Source: DASTRU01 sp035761045
Lineage (GTDB): Bacteria > Pseudomonadota > Gammaproteobacteria > Burkholderiales > Burkholderiaceae_E
DNA length: 6,997 nucleotides
Assembly (NCBI GenBank): GCA_035761045.1
Contig: DASTRU010000252.1
Location: 1 to 6,997 of the forward strand
Direction of reading: 5' to 3'
Shown: piece by piece, positions 1-6,014 of the stretch
Layout of the letters: every line of letters begins with the position of its first letter
How positions within the stretch are numbered: the stretch's first letter is position 1
Translations under genes and position numbers: made by a program
The notes under the pieces: generated by a model
What the model saw: the letters and a program-made list of their open reading frames with translations, nothing else
The model's database searches: none
What the model was told of the DNA's origin: nothing

Positions 1-1
1 T

Positions 2-1639
2 GGTCGCTCGCTGGGCGATCTGGTCAAGCAGGAGATGGGCACGGTGCCCGGCATGATCGCGCTCTTTGGCGCGTTCATGATCATGATCATCATCCTCGCC
101 GTGCTGGCGCTGATCGTGGTCAAGGCGTTGGCCGAATCGCCGTGGGGCACCTTCACCGTGGCGGCGACGATTCCTGTCGCGCTGTTCATGGGCATCTACG
201 TGCGCTACATCCGCCCGGGCCGCATCGGCGAGGTCTCGATCATGGGTTTCGTGTTGTTGATGCTCGCCATCTACGGCGGCGACATCGTGCACAACAGCCC
301 CACCCTCGCGCCGCTGTTCACCTTCGACGGCAAGGCCCTGACGTGGATGTTGATTGGCTATGGCTTCGTGGCCGCCGTGTTGCCGGTGTGGCTGCTGCTC
401 GCGCCGCGCGACTATCTGTCCACCTTCTTGAAAATCGGCACGATCATCGCGCTGGCGATCGGCATCGTGCTCGTCGCGCCCAACCTCGAAATGCCGCCGA
501 TCACGCAATTCGCGGCCGGCAACGGTCCGGTGTGGGCGGGTAATTTGTTCCCCTTCCTGTTCATCACCATCGCGTGTGGCGCGGTGTCGGGCTTTCACGC
601 GCTGATCTCCTCGGGCACCACGCCCAAGATGTTGGAGAACGAAACGCATGCCCGCTTCATCGGCTACGGCGGCATGTTGGCCGAGTCGTTCGTCGCGGTC
701 ATGGCCTTGGTCGCCGCGTCGGTCATCAACCCCGGCGTGTACTTCGCGATGAATAGCCCGGCCGCCCTCGTGGGTGGCACGCCCGAAACCGTCGCGGCCA
801 CGATCTCCACCTGGGGCTTCGTCATCACGCCCGACGTGCTCGTGCAAACCGCCAAGGACGTGGGCGAGAACACCATCCTCGCGCGCGCGGGCGGTGCGCC
901 GACGCTGGCCGTGGGCATGGCGCACATCCTTCATCAAGCCATTGGCGGCGAAGGCATGATGGCCTTTTGGTATCACTTCGCGATCCTGTTCGAAGCCCTG
1001 TTCATCTTGACGGCGGTCGACGCCGGCACGCGCGCGGGCCGCTTCATGTTGCAAGACTTGCTCGGCGCTTTCGTACCCGCGTTCAAGCGTACCGAGTCGA
1101 TCCCGGCCAACTTGTTCGCGACCGCCTTGTGCGTGGGCGCTTGGGGCTACTTCTTGTACCAAGGCGTGGTCGATCCGTTGGGCGGCATCAACACCTTGTG
1201 GCCTTTGTTTGGCATCGCCAACCAAATGCTCGCGGCCGTCGCGTTGTTGTTGTGCACCGTCGTGCTGTTCAAAATGAAGCGCGAGCGTTATGCGTGGGTC
1301 ACCGTCGTGCCGTCGATCTGGTTGCTCGCTTGCACGCTCACCGCGGGCTGGCAAAAGATTTTCTCGTCCGATCCCAAGGTTGGCTTCCTGGCCAACGCCG
1401 ACCGGTATGCCGACGCGATCGCCCAAGGCAAGCTGCTCGCGCCCGCCAAGACGGTGGCGGCGATGGAACGCATCGTGTTCAACAACCGACTCGATGCCGC
1501 GTTGTGCGCGCTCTTCATGGCGGTGGTGATCAGCGTGTTGATCTACAGCGTGAAAGCAGCGTTGAAGGCGCGTGCGCACAACCGCCCCACCGCGCAAGAA
1601 ACGCCCTTTACCGCCGTGCAAGCCGAGGGCGCGCGATGA
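2..1639 (+). CDS. cstA: Carbon starvation protein A (CstA), inner-membrane transporter, 5' end outside window
   Basis: The gene is open from the window edge, so its first roughly 150 codons are missing; 545 residues and the stop are present, against about 700 for E. coli CstA. CstA proteins are polytopic inner-membrane transporters linked to peptide uptake and, in E. coli, pyruvate uptake. The match to E. coli CstA, recalled from memory, is close throughout: KALAESPWGTFTV, LLAPRDYLSTFLKIG, FLFITIACGAVSGFHALISSG, GGAPTLAVGMAH, FEALFILTAVDAGTR and GVVDPLGGINTLWPLFGIANQ are nearly identical. Many hydrophobic membrane segments are evident, and the last lies at 1501-1560 before a short polar C-terminal tail. 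Against remembered E. coli CstA, the loop after YFAMNSPAA is about 25 residues shorter. The stop overlaps the ybdD start (ATGA), indicating co-transcription and translational coupling. Ten of eleven Gln codons are CAA. Family identity is very secure; the substrate is inferred. Confidence 0.97.
   Translation, partial: GRSLGDLVKQEMGTVPGMIALFGAFMIMIIILAVLALIVVKALAESPWGTFTVAATIPVALFMGIYVRYIRPGRIGEVSIMGFVLLMLAIYGGDIVHNSPTLAPLFTFDGKALTWMLIGYGFVAAVLPVWLLLAPRDYLSTFLKIGTIIALAIGIVLVAPNLEMPPITQFAAGNGPVWAGNLFPFLFITIACGAVSGFHALISSGTTPKMLENETHARFIGYGGMLAESFVAVMALVAASVINPGVYFAMNSPAALVGGTPETVAATISTWGFVITPDVLVQTAKDVGENTILARAGGAPTLAVGMAHILHQAIGGEGMMAFWYHFAILFEALFILTAVDAGTRAGRFMLQDLLGAFVPAFKRTESIPANLFATALCVGAWGYFLYQGVVDPLGGINTLWPLFGIANQMLAAVALLLCTVVLFKMKRERYAWVTVVPSIWLLACTLTAGWQKIFSSDPKVGFLANADRYADAIAQGKLLAPAKTVAAMERIVFNNRLDAALCALFMAVVISVLIYSVKAALKARAHNRPTAQETPFTAVQAEGAR
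1625..1629 (+). promoter_or_regulatory. Ribosome binding site of ybdD, inside the cstA 3' end
   Basis: GAGGG lies 6 bases before the ATG at 1636 and within the last codons of cstA. It favours the ATGA-overlap start for ybdD over the later in-frame ATG at 1696, which has no comparable motif before it. Confidence 0.6.
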
Positions 1640-1899
1640 ATGGAATGCGCTTCTCGCTTCCACGCGACGATGACGCATCGGCGACCAGCGGCGGCATGGC
1701 CCGCTGGTCGCGCAACGTCGGGCAGGCGGGCCGCTATCTCGCGCAATCCTTGCGCTTGATGGTCGGCCTGCCCGATTACGACGCTTACCTCAATCACATG
1801 GAAGCCACGCATCCGGGCGAGCCGGTGATGAGTTACGACGCGTTCTTCCGCGAGCGGCAAGACGCGCGTTATGGCTCACGAACCGGACGCTGCTGCTAG
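1636..1899 (+). CDS. ybdD: YbdD/YjiX family small protein, CstA partner
   Basis: An 87-residue protein of the YbdD/YjiX (DUF466) family, which is almost always encoded directly after CstA-type transporters and, in E. coli, is reported to be needed for their transport activity. The family core is plain: AGRYLAQSLRLMVGLPDYDAYLNHM, then HPGEPVMSYDAFFRERQDARYG, ending in the typical Cys-Cys C terminus (TGRCC). The ATG at 1636 overlaps the cstA stop and has a GAGGG ribosome binding site, so it is the chosen start. It gives an N-terminal extension of about 20 polar residues compared with E. coli YbdD (about 65 aa). The in-frame ATG at 1696 would give the usual family length. Both terminal cysteines are ordinary TGC codons and the stop is TAG, so there is no sign of selenocysteine. 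A strong terminator follows 28 bases after the stop. Confidence 0.93.
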   Translation: MNGMRFSLPRDDDASATSGGMARWSRNVGQAGRYLAQSLRLMVGLPDYDAYLNHMEATHPGEPVMSYDAFFRERQDARYGSRTGRCC

Positions 1900-1927
1900 T
1901 CCGCCTTCGAAGCTTGGCAAAATCACG

Positions 1928-1962
1928 GGCGCTCGCCTTTCTTGGCGAGCGCCTTTTTTATT
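1928..1962 (+). terminator. Intrinsic terminator after cstA-ybdD
   Basis: A perfect 10-bp GC-rich stem, GGCGCTCGCC (1928-1937) paired with GGCGAGCGCC (1944-1953), encloses a 6-base loop (TTTCTT). Six T residues (1954-1959) and ATT follow. This is a textbook rho-independent terminator on the plus strand, 28 bases after the ybdD stop. It ends 4 bases before the probable start codon of the histidine kinase and lies inside the longer kinase reading frame that opens at 1871, so it may act as an attenuator setting kinase levels rather than as a full operon end. Confidence 0.88.
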
Positions 1963-1966
1963 GCTC

Positions 1967-3352
1967 ATGCGCCTTAAAGCCAAACTCATGCTGCTCGCGG
2001 CGCTGCCGCTGTTGATCTCGCTGGCGTTGATCGCCGCGACGATTCGGCAACAAGAACGCGAACTCGCGCAACGCGAGCACGCCCTGGTTGAGCGCACCTA
2101 CATGAATGCGCGTCAAGCCGAGCTGCGTCATTACGTCGAACTGGCCATCAGCACCGTGCGCCCGCTGTACAACACCGGCCGCACCGACGCGGCGACCCGT
2201 CAACGCGCGCTGCGCCTGCTGGCCTCGCTCGACTACGGCGACGACGGCTATTTCTTCGTGTACGACTTGGAAGGTCGTTCGCTCATGCATTCGCGCCAAC
2301 CGGAACTCGAAGGCCGCAATTTGTGGGACCTGCGCGACCCCGACGGCTCGCCAACGATTCAACGGCTGATCGAACGCGCGCGTAACGGCGGCGGCTTTGT
2401 GCGCTACACCTGGCGCAAGCCCTCCACTGGACAAACCGCGCCCAAGCTGGGCTACGTTGTCGCGCTACCGCGCTGGAATTGGATGGTCGGCACCGGCTTG
2501 TATCTCGACGATATCGACACCACGCTCGCCGAACTCGACCGACAAGTCAGCGACAACGTCAACGAAACGCTGGTGTGGATCGCTTGCATCGCCGCCTTGG
2601 GCATCGCGCTCATTAGCGCGAGTGGACTGTGGCTCAACTTCAGCGAGCATCGCGCGGCCGACGCCAAGCTCGCTCTTCTCGCGCGCAAGGTCGTGCGTTC
2701 GCAAGAAGACGAACGCGCTCATCTGTCGCGCGAATTGCACGACGGCACGAGCCAAATGCTGGTGTCGGCCAAGCTGCTGGCCGAATCGGCGGCCGACGAG
2801 ATACAAAACCATCGCGTCGCGGTGCCGCCCACGCTCACCAAGGCGCTAACGCGCATCAACGACACCTTGGTGGAAGTGCGGCGCATTTCGCACCGCTTGC
2901 GCCCGGCGATGCTCGACACCCTTGGCCTGCCCGCCGCGCTCGAACTTCTCACGCGCGAATTCAACGACCTGAAACAAGCACGGGCCACGCTGAAGGTCGA
3001 AGGCTCGTGCGACGACTTGCCGGAAGAGATCAACACGATTTTGTTTCGCGTCGCGCAAGAAGCCTTGGCCAACGTCGCCAAGCATTCGCATGCCGAGCAT
3101 GTGCATATTCAATTAAGCCTCGACGAGCACGGCCTGTCGCTCGAAGTCGTCGACGATGGCGTGGGCTTTGATACGCATGCCGTTCAAGTCGACCCGCATC
3201 GCGGCATTGGCCTACGCAACATGCGCGAACGCCTTGAATCGGTCGATGGCCATTTCGAGATTCACTCGCACGAGGACGGTATGCCCGGCACGACGCTGCG
3301 CGCCTTCATCTCGGCCGTATCGGTCGCGCGTATCGAGGCGGCGGCGGGTTAG
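1967..3352 (+). CDS. Membrane sensor histidine kinase, Cache domain plus HisKA_3/HATPase_c (NarL-type)
   Basis: A 461-residue two-component sensor kinase. In order: membrane segment 1 (about 7-25); an extracytoplasmic single-Cache domain (about 40-190) with the sCache_2-like motifs DYGDDGYFFVYDLEG (89-103), LEGRNLWDLRDPDG (114-127) and WNWMVGTGLYLDDID (170-184); membrane segment 2 (about 203-222); a HisKA_3 dimerisation domain with phosphoacceptor His258 in SRELHDGTSQM; and a HATPase_c domain with N box EALANVAKHSHA (365-376), DDGVGF (396-401) and GIGLRNMRER (413-422). HisKA_3 kinases normally pair with LuxR/NarL-type response regulators, but none is present here; the next gene converges. Start: an in-frame ATG at 1871 overlaps ybdD and would add 32 residues, but that stretch encodes the terminator hairpin and looks unlike protein. 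ATG 1967 places the membrane helix directly at the N terminus but has no ribosome binding site. All 16 Gln codons are CAA. Sensing a small carboxylate such as pyruvate for cstA control is inference from neighbourhood and domain. Confidence 0.93.
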   Translation: MRLKAKLMLLAALPLLISLALIAATIRQQERELAQREHALVERTYMNARQAELRHYVELAISTVRPLYNTGRTDAATRQRALRLLASLDYGDDGYFFVYDLEGRSLMHSRQPELEGRNLWDLRDPDGSPTIQRLIERARNGGGFVRYTWRKPSTGQTAPKLGYVVALPRWNWMVGTGLYLDDIDTTLAELDRQVSDNVNETLVWIACIAALGIALISASGLWLNFSEHRAADAKLALLARKVVRSQEDERAHLSRELHDGTSQMLVSAKLLAESAADEIQNHRVAVPPTLTKALTRINDTLVEVRRISHRLRPAMLDTLGLPAALELLTREFNDLKQARATLKVEGSCDDLPEEINTILFRVAQEALANVAKHSHAEHVHIQLSLDEHGLSLEVVDDGVGFDTHAVQVDPHRGIGLRNMRERLESVDGHFEIHSHEDGMPGTTLRAFISAVSVARIEAAAG

Positions 3353-3368
3353 ATCGAAAACGCGGCGT

Positions 3369-4361
3369 TTATCGGCGCGTCGACGCGGCGTTGACCCGGC
3401 CTTCGGCCAGGGTACGAAACGCGACCTCGGTCGAACTCTTGCCCGTGACTCGCCAACGCCCATCGCCATACAGCATGCATAGGTAGGTCGAGCGCGCGCC
3501 GCCCGGCGCGTTGAACAACATCGAACGCACGCCCGCTTCTTGCACCGCCGCCCGATCGCCTTCCAGCACGGATGCCGGCACGCCCGCCACCTTCGCGACC
3601 ACCGCGCGGCAAAAGCCCGGTTCTTGTTGCGGACTCCAGGTCACGGGTTTAGGCGGCGGTGTTGGTTCGACCACGCCCCCCGCGCCCGCTTCGGCCGCTG
3701 GCGTGGGCGCTGGCGCAACCGGCGCGGATGGCGGTAAAGGCGGAATCGGCGCGGGGGCGCTTTGAGCGAGCGGCGCCTCCCTAGCGGGCGCGGCCGCGGC
3801 AGGCGCGGAATCTCGCGCCGGCGCAGGCATGGGCGCGATGTCTTTTTGAGCCGCCGCGCGCGATCCCGCGCCAGGTGTGAGCACCACGCGCCACAACTCC
3901 GCGGGACCCACGGGTTCGCGACGCAAGGCCAGCGTTCCAAAATCGGTCTTAAGCGTCGTTGGCTCGCCGGCTTGCAAGGCACGCTCGAACTCCGCCGGAA
4001 TGCGCCGATCGGCATCGATGCGAAGCCAGCCCGTCAACACGGCGCGCAAGCGTTCGACGATGGCGTCGCGCTGCTTCGCGTCGGACACGGTGGCGATGAT
4101 CGACGCCTCGGTCGCGCGCAACGGCGCGTTGCCGACGACGGTCACCGCGATCGACCCCGCGCCATCGTTAATGAGCCGTGGTCGCGAGGAGCAGCCGTAC
4201 TCGCCGCGAAACGTGGTGCTTGGCGCCCATGGCGCCACGTCGATTCCTTGGGCCGACGGCGTGCCGCACAACGCGTCCGGACGCGCGAACATATCGGCCA
4301 ACGCCATTGGCGCGCCAATAAACAATCCCATCAAGACCGTGGCAAAACGAACGAGAACCAT
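3369..4361 (-). CDS. Secreted two-domain protein of unknown function with Pro/Ala-rich linker
   Basis: I do not recognise this 330-residue protein. Residues 1-22 form a clear Sec signal peptide (MVLVRF, hydrophobic core, cleavage after ALA), so the product should be periplasmic or exported. An N-terminal domain (about 23-160) contains Cys32 and Cys57. A low-complexity linker very rich in Pro and Ala (about 170-235) follows. A compact C-terminal domain (about 245-330) starts PQQEPGFCRAVVAKVAG and contains Cys251 and Cys295 (YLCMLYGDGRW). One cysteine pair per domain suggests two disulfides (inference). The ATG at 4361 is chosen because it begins the signal peptide and lies about 30 bases after the start point predicted from the σ54-type promoter at 4402-4417. 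An upstream GTG at 4406 would fall within that promoter. No Shine-Dalgarno motif is visible. Its stop is 16 bases from the convergent kinase stop. Its position behind a σ54 activator gene suggests it is that activator's target. Confidence 0.8.
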   Translation of the reverse strand: MVLVRFATVLMGLFIGAPMALADMFARPDALCGTPSAQGIDVAPWAPSTTFRGEYGCSSRPRLINDGAGSIAVTVVGNAPLRATEASIIATVSDAKQRDAIVERLRAVLTGWLRIDADRRIPAEFERALQAGEPTTLKTDFGTLALRREPVGPAELWRVVLTPGAGSRAAAQKDIAPMPAPARDSAPAAAAPAREAPLAQSAPAPIPPLPPSAPVAPAPTPAAEAGAGGVVEPTPPPKPVTWSPQQEPGFCRAVVAKVAGVPASVLEGDRAAVQEAGVRSMLFNAPGGARSTYLCMLYGDGRWRVTGKSSTEVAFRTLAEGRVNAASTRR

Positions 4362-4401
4362 CGTGCGAAAAAGGCGTGGACATGAAGATGCACCACCGCA
4401 G

Positions 4402-4417
4402 AGCACGACCCGTGCCG
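4402..4417 (-). promoter_or_regulatory. Candidate σ54 (-24/-12) promoter for the secreted-protein gene
   Basis: Read on the minus strand, the site is CGGCACGGGTCGTGCT. Against the consensus TGGCACG-N4-TTGCW it matches 10 of 12 defined positions, including the invariant GG at -24 and GC at -12 with the exact required spacing. The two differences are C for the first T and G for the first T of TTGC. Transcription would begin near 4391, about 30 bases before the ATG at 4361. It lies 35 bases after the stop codon of a σ54-dependent activator gene on the same strand, which strongly raises the prior. I did not locate an upstream activator binding site with confidence. Confidence 0.6.
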
Positions 4418-4451
4418 AACGACTTGCTTAAGAAGAATTTAGAAACACAGA

Positions 4452-5822
4452 CTATTTGGCTTCGCAGCGAAACCGCTCCGACTCGATGCCGTACTTGCGC
4501 ATCAACTCGAAAAACGCCCGGCGATTTTTCTTCGCGGCCTGAGCGGCGCGCGTCACGTTGCCTTCGACCGACGCCAATAATTGCTCGATATACCCGCGCT
4601 CGAAGCTCTCGACCACGCGCGCCTTGGCGACACGAAACGACTCGCCGTCCGCGCACTCGTCGCTGGTGGACATTGAACCCAACTCGAAATCGTCGGCGCG
4701 CAGATCGGGCGTGGTGGCGAGCAAAACGGCACGCTCCATCGCGTGCTTGAGCTCGCGCACGTTGCCCGGCCAGTCGTACGCGATCAAAGCCTTCAAACCC
4801 GAGGGCGACAAGCGCGGCAACGGCCGTTTCCATTGCCGCGCGGCCAAGCGAAGGAAATGCGCGGCCAAGGTGGGAATGTCGTCGCGCCGCTCGCGCAGGG
4901 GCGGCAAATTCAAGGTGAACAGGTTGAGTCGAAAGTACAAATCTTGGCGAAACGCGCCGCGCGCCACGAGTTGCGCGAGATTGCGGTTGCTCGCCGCGAC
5001 GATGCGCACATTGGCGTGTTGAATCGCGTTGGCGCCTACCGGCCGGTATTCCTTGTCTTGTAAAAAGCGCAATAGCTTGGCCTGCGCGCTATAGGGCAAG
5101 GAATCGATCTCGTCGAGAAACAAGGTGCCGCCTTCGGCCTCGCGCACGAGCCCGCTGCGATGATTCATCGCATGCGTGTAGGCGCCCTTGACGTGGCCGA
5201 ACAATTCATCCTCGATCAACTCATGCGGAATCGCCGCGCAATTGACCGCCACCCAAGGACGATCGGCGCGCGGCGACAAGTAATGAATGGCCTGCGCGCA
5301 GACCTCCTTGCCGGTGCCCGTCTCGCCCAAGATCAATACGCCCGCGTCGTACGCGGCGATCGTGGGAATGCGCGCGACTTGGCGCAAGAACCGAGGGCTC
5401 GTGCCGATCACGCCGCGTATCGCGGGCGGTGGCAAGGCATGCACATGATGGTCGTGCGCGGGATCGAGATTCGCGAACGCGCGCTGCGCGCGGGCGATCA
5501 GATCATCTTCATCCACCGGCAAGGTCGTGAAATCGGCCACCCCGGCCGAGAGCAAGCCGAGTAGCGAAGCGACATCAAGCCCATGCGCGACCGCGATCAC
5601 ATGCGGCGCGTTGAATTGAACGCGCCACCGGCCCAGCGCATTCATTGCAACGTCGTAATGCTCGGCGTCCACCAGCACGATCGCGATGTCGGCGATATGT
5701 TCGGCATCCAACGTCATCGACTCGATATGCGCGCCGCACCGCCCAACCAACGCGAGCCGAATGCAATCGGCAAACGTTTGCAGCGATGGCGGCGCGATGA
5801 GACAACAACGACGTTCGAGCAT
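4452..5822 (-). CDS. σ54-dependent transcriptional activator: degenerate receiver, AAA+ and Fis-type HTH
   Basis: A 456-residue bacterial enhancer-binding protein. Residues 1-120 have a receiver-like fold pattern (IAIVLVDAEHYD, HVIAVAHG, GVADFTTLPVDEDDL), but the β1 acidic pair is replaced by APPS, the β4 Thr/Ser by Ala and the β5 Lys by Leu. Only Asp52 resembles a phosphoacceptor, so control by phosphorylation is doubtful. The AAA+ domain (about 138-365) is complete: Walker A GETGTGKE (166-173), Walker B GGTLFLDE (231-238), arginine-finger motif FRQDLYFRL (291-299) and WPGNVREL (351-358). The σ54-contact loop GAFTGA reads GAYTHA (213-218). A Fis-type helix-turn-helix lies near the end (NVTRAAQAAKKNRRAFFELM, 422-441). 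ATG 5822 is chosen because AAGGA lies 5 bases before it; a frame open further upstream to 5897 adds 25 residues with no family character. The gene precedes the secreted-protein gene, its likely target. Nine of thirteen Gln codons are CAA. Confidence 0.93.
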   Translation of the reverse strand: MLERRCCLIAPPSLQTFADCIRLALVGRCGAHIESMTLDAEHIADIAIVLVDAEHYDVAMNALGRWRVQFNAPHVIAVAHGLDVASLLGLLSAGVADFTTLPVDEDDLIARAQRAFANLDPAHDHHVHALPPPAIRGVIGTSPRFLRQVARIPTIAAYDAGVLILGETGTGKEVCAQAIHYLSPRADRPWVAVNCAAIPHELIEDELFGHVKGAYTHAMNHRSGLVREAEGGTLFLDEIDSLPYSAQAKLLRFLQDKEYRPVGANAIQHANVRIVAASNRNLAQLVARGAFRQDLYFRLNLFTLNLPPLRERRDDIPTLAAHFLRLAARQWKRPLPRLSPSGLKALIAYDWPGNVRELKHAMERAVLLATTPDLRADDFELGSMSTSDECADGESFRVAKARVVESFERGYIEQLLASVEGNVTRAAQAAKKNRRAFFELMRKYGIESERFRCEAK

Positions 5823-6014
5823 TGGGGTCCTTGAATTTGGCCGGCACGATAACGCCGACGACGCCGTAGTGTGCGACGAAGCGCCACGCTCGGCCATCGC
5901 GAAAATTTGTAGTCGTTGTGTTTAGTGCGATTGGGGGTTGGGGAATACCGAGTTGCTAAGAATCACTTGCTTAAATAGCGCTGGCGTGGGCCTCTCGTTG
6001 CACGAGGACCGTGC
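5823..6014. other. Intergenic region between truncated yhcG and the σ54 activator; likely promoter region and island edge
   Basis: This is the longest gene-free stretch (192 bases). It is more AT-rich between about 5905 and 5985 than the flanking genes. It must carry the activator's promoter unless read-through from the hsdM operon drives that gene, but I see no convincing -10/-35 or -24/-12 element on the minus strand. Two short overlapping hairpins at 5994-6006 and 6000-6014 (5-bp stems) lie just after the yhcG stop and lack a T run, so they are not a clear terminator. No terminal inverted repeats, target duplications or tRNA sequence were seen. Confidence 0.5.
5828..5832 (-). promoter_or_regulatory. 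Ribosome binding site fixing the start of the σ54 activator
   Basis: On the minus strand AAGGA is followed by CCCCA and then ATG at 5822. This is the best Shine-Dalgarno motif in the window and decides the start against the longer open frame reaching 5897. Confidence 0.8.

Noticed and set aside
967..1635. Long open frame running into ybdD from inside cstA
   Set aside because: It is the out-of-frame shadow of cstA; its translation is Arg-rich and lacks family features before the ybdD start.
1888..1899. Selenocysteine at the YbdD C terminus
   Set aside because: Both terminal cysteines are TGC and the stop is TAG; there is no in-frame TGA to recode.
1871..1966. In-frame 32-codon extension of the kinase from ATG 1871
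   Set aside because: It overlaps ybdD by 29 bases, has no ribosome binding site, encodes the terminator hairpin and gives a sequence without domain character. Kept only as an alternative in the attenuation finding.
3360..3392. Direct repeat ACGCGGCGTT (3360 and 3383) and palindrome CGCGTCGACGCG (3376-3387) between the convergent genes
   Set aside because: Short, GC-rich and mostly inside the 3' coding end of the secreted protein; no T run, so not a convincing bidirectional terminator, and such matches are expected in CG-rich DNA.
4362..4406. GTG at 4406 as start of the secreted protein
   Set aside because: It would put 15 extra residues before a clean signal peptide and lies inside the -12 region of the σ54-type promoter, upstream of the predicted transcript start.
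5843..5858. GGCACG on the plus strand as another σ54 promoter
   Set aside because: The -12 element is missing at the required spacing (CC instead of GC), and no plus-strand gene follows.
5933..5943. G-runs (GGGGG, GGGG) as a G-quadruplex
   Set aside because: Only two adjacent runs are present; four are needed.
5994..6014. Overlapping hairpins after the yhcG stop as a terminator
   Set aside because: The stems are only 5 bp, mutually exclusive, and no T run follows on either strand.
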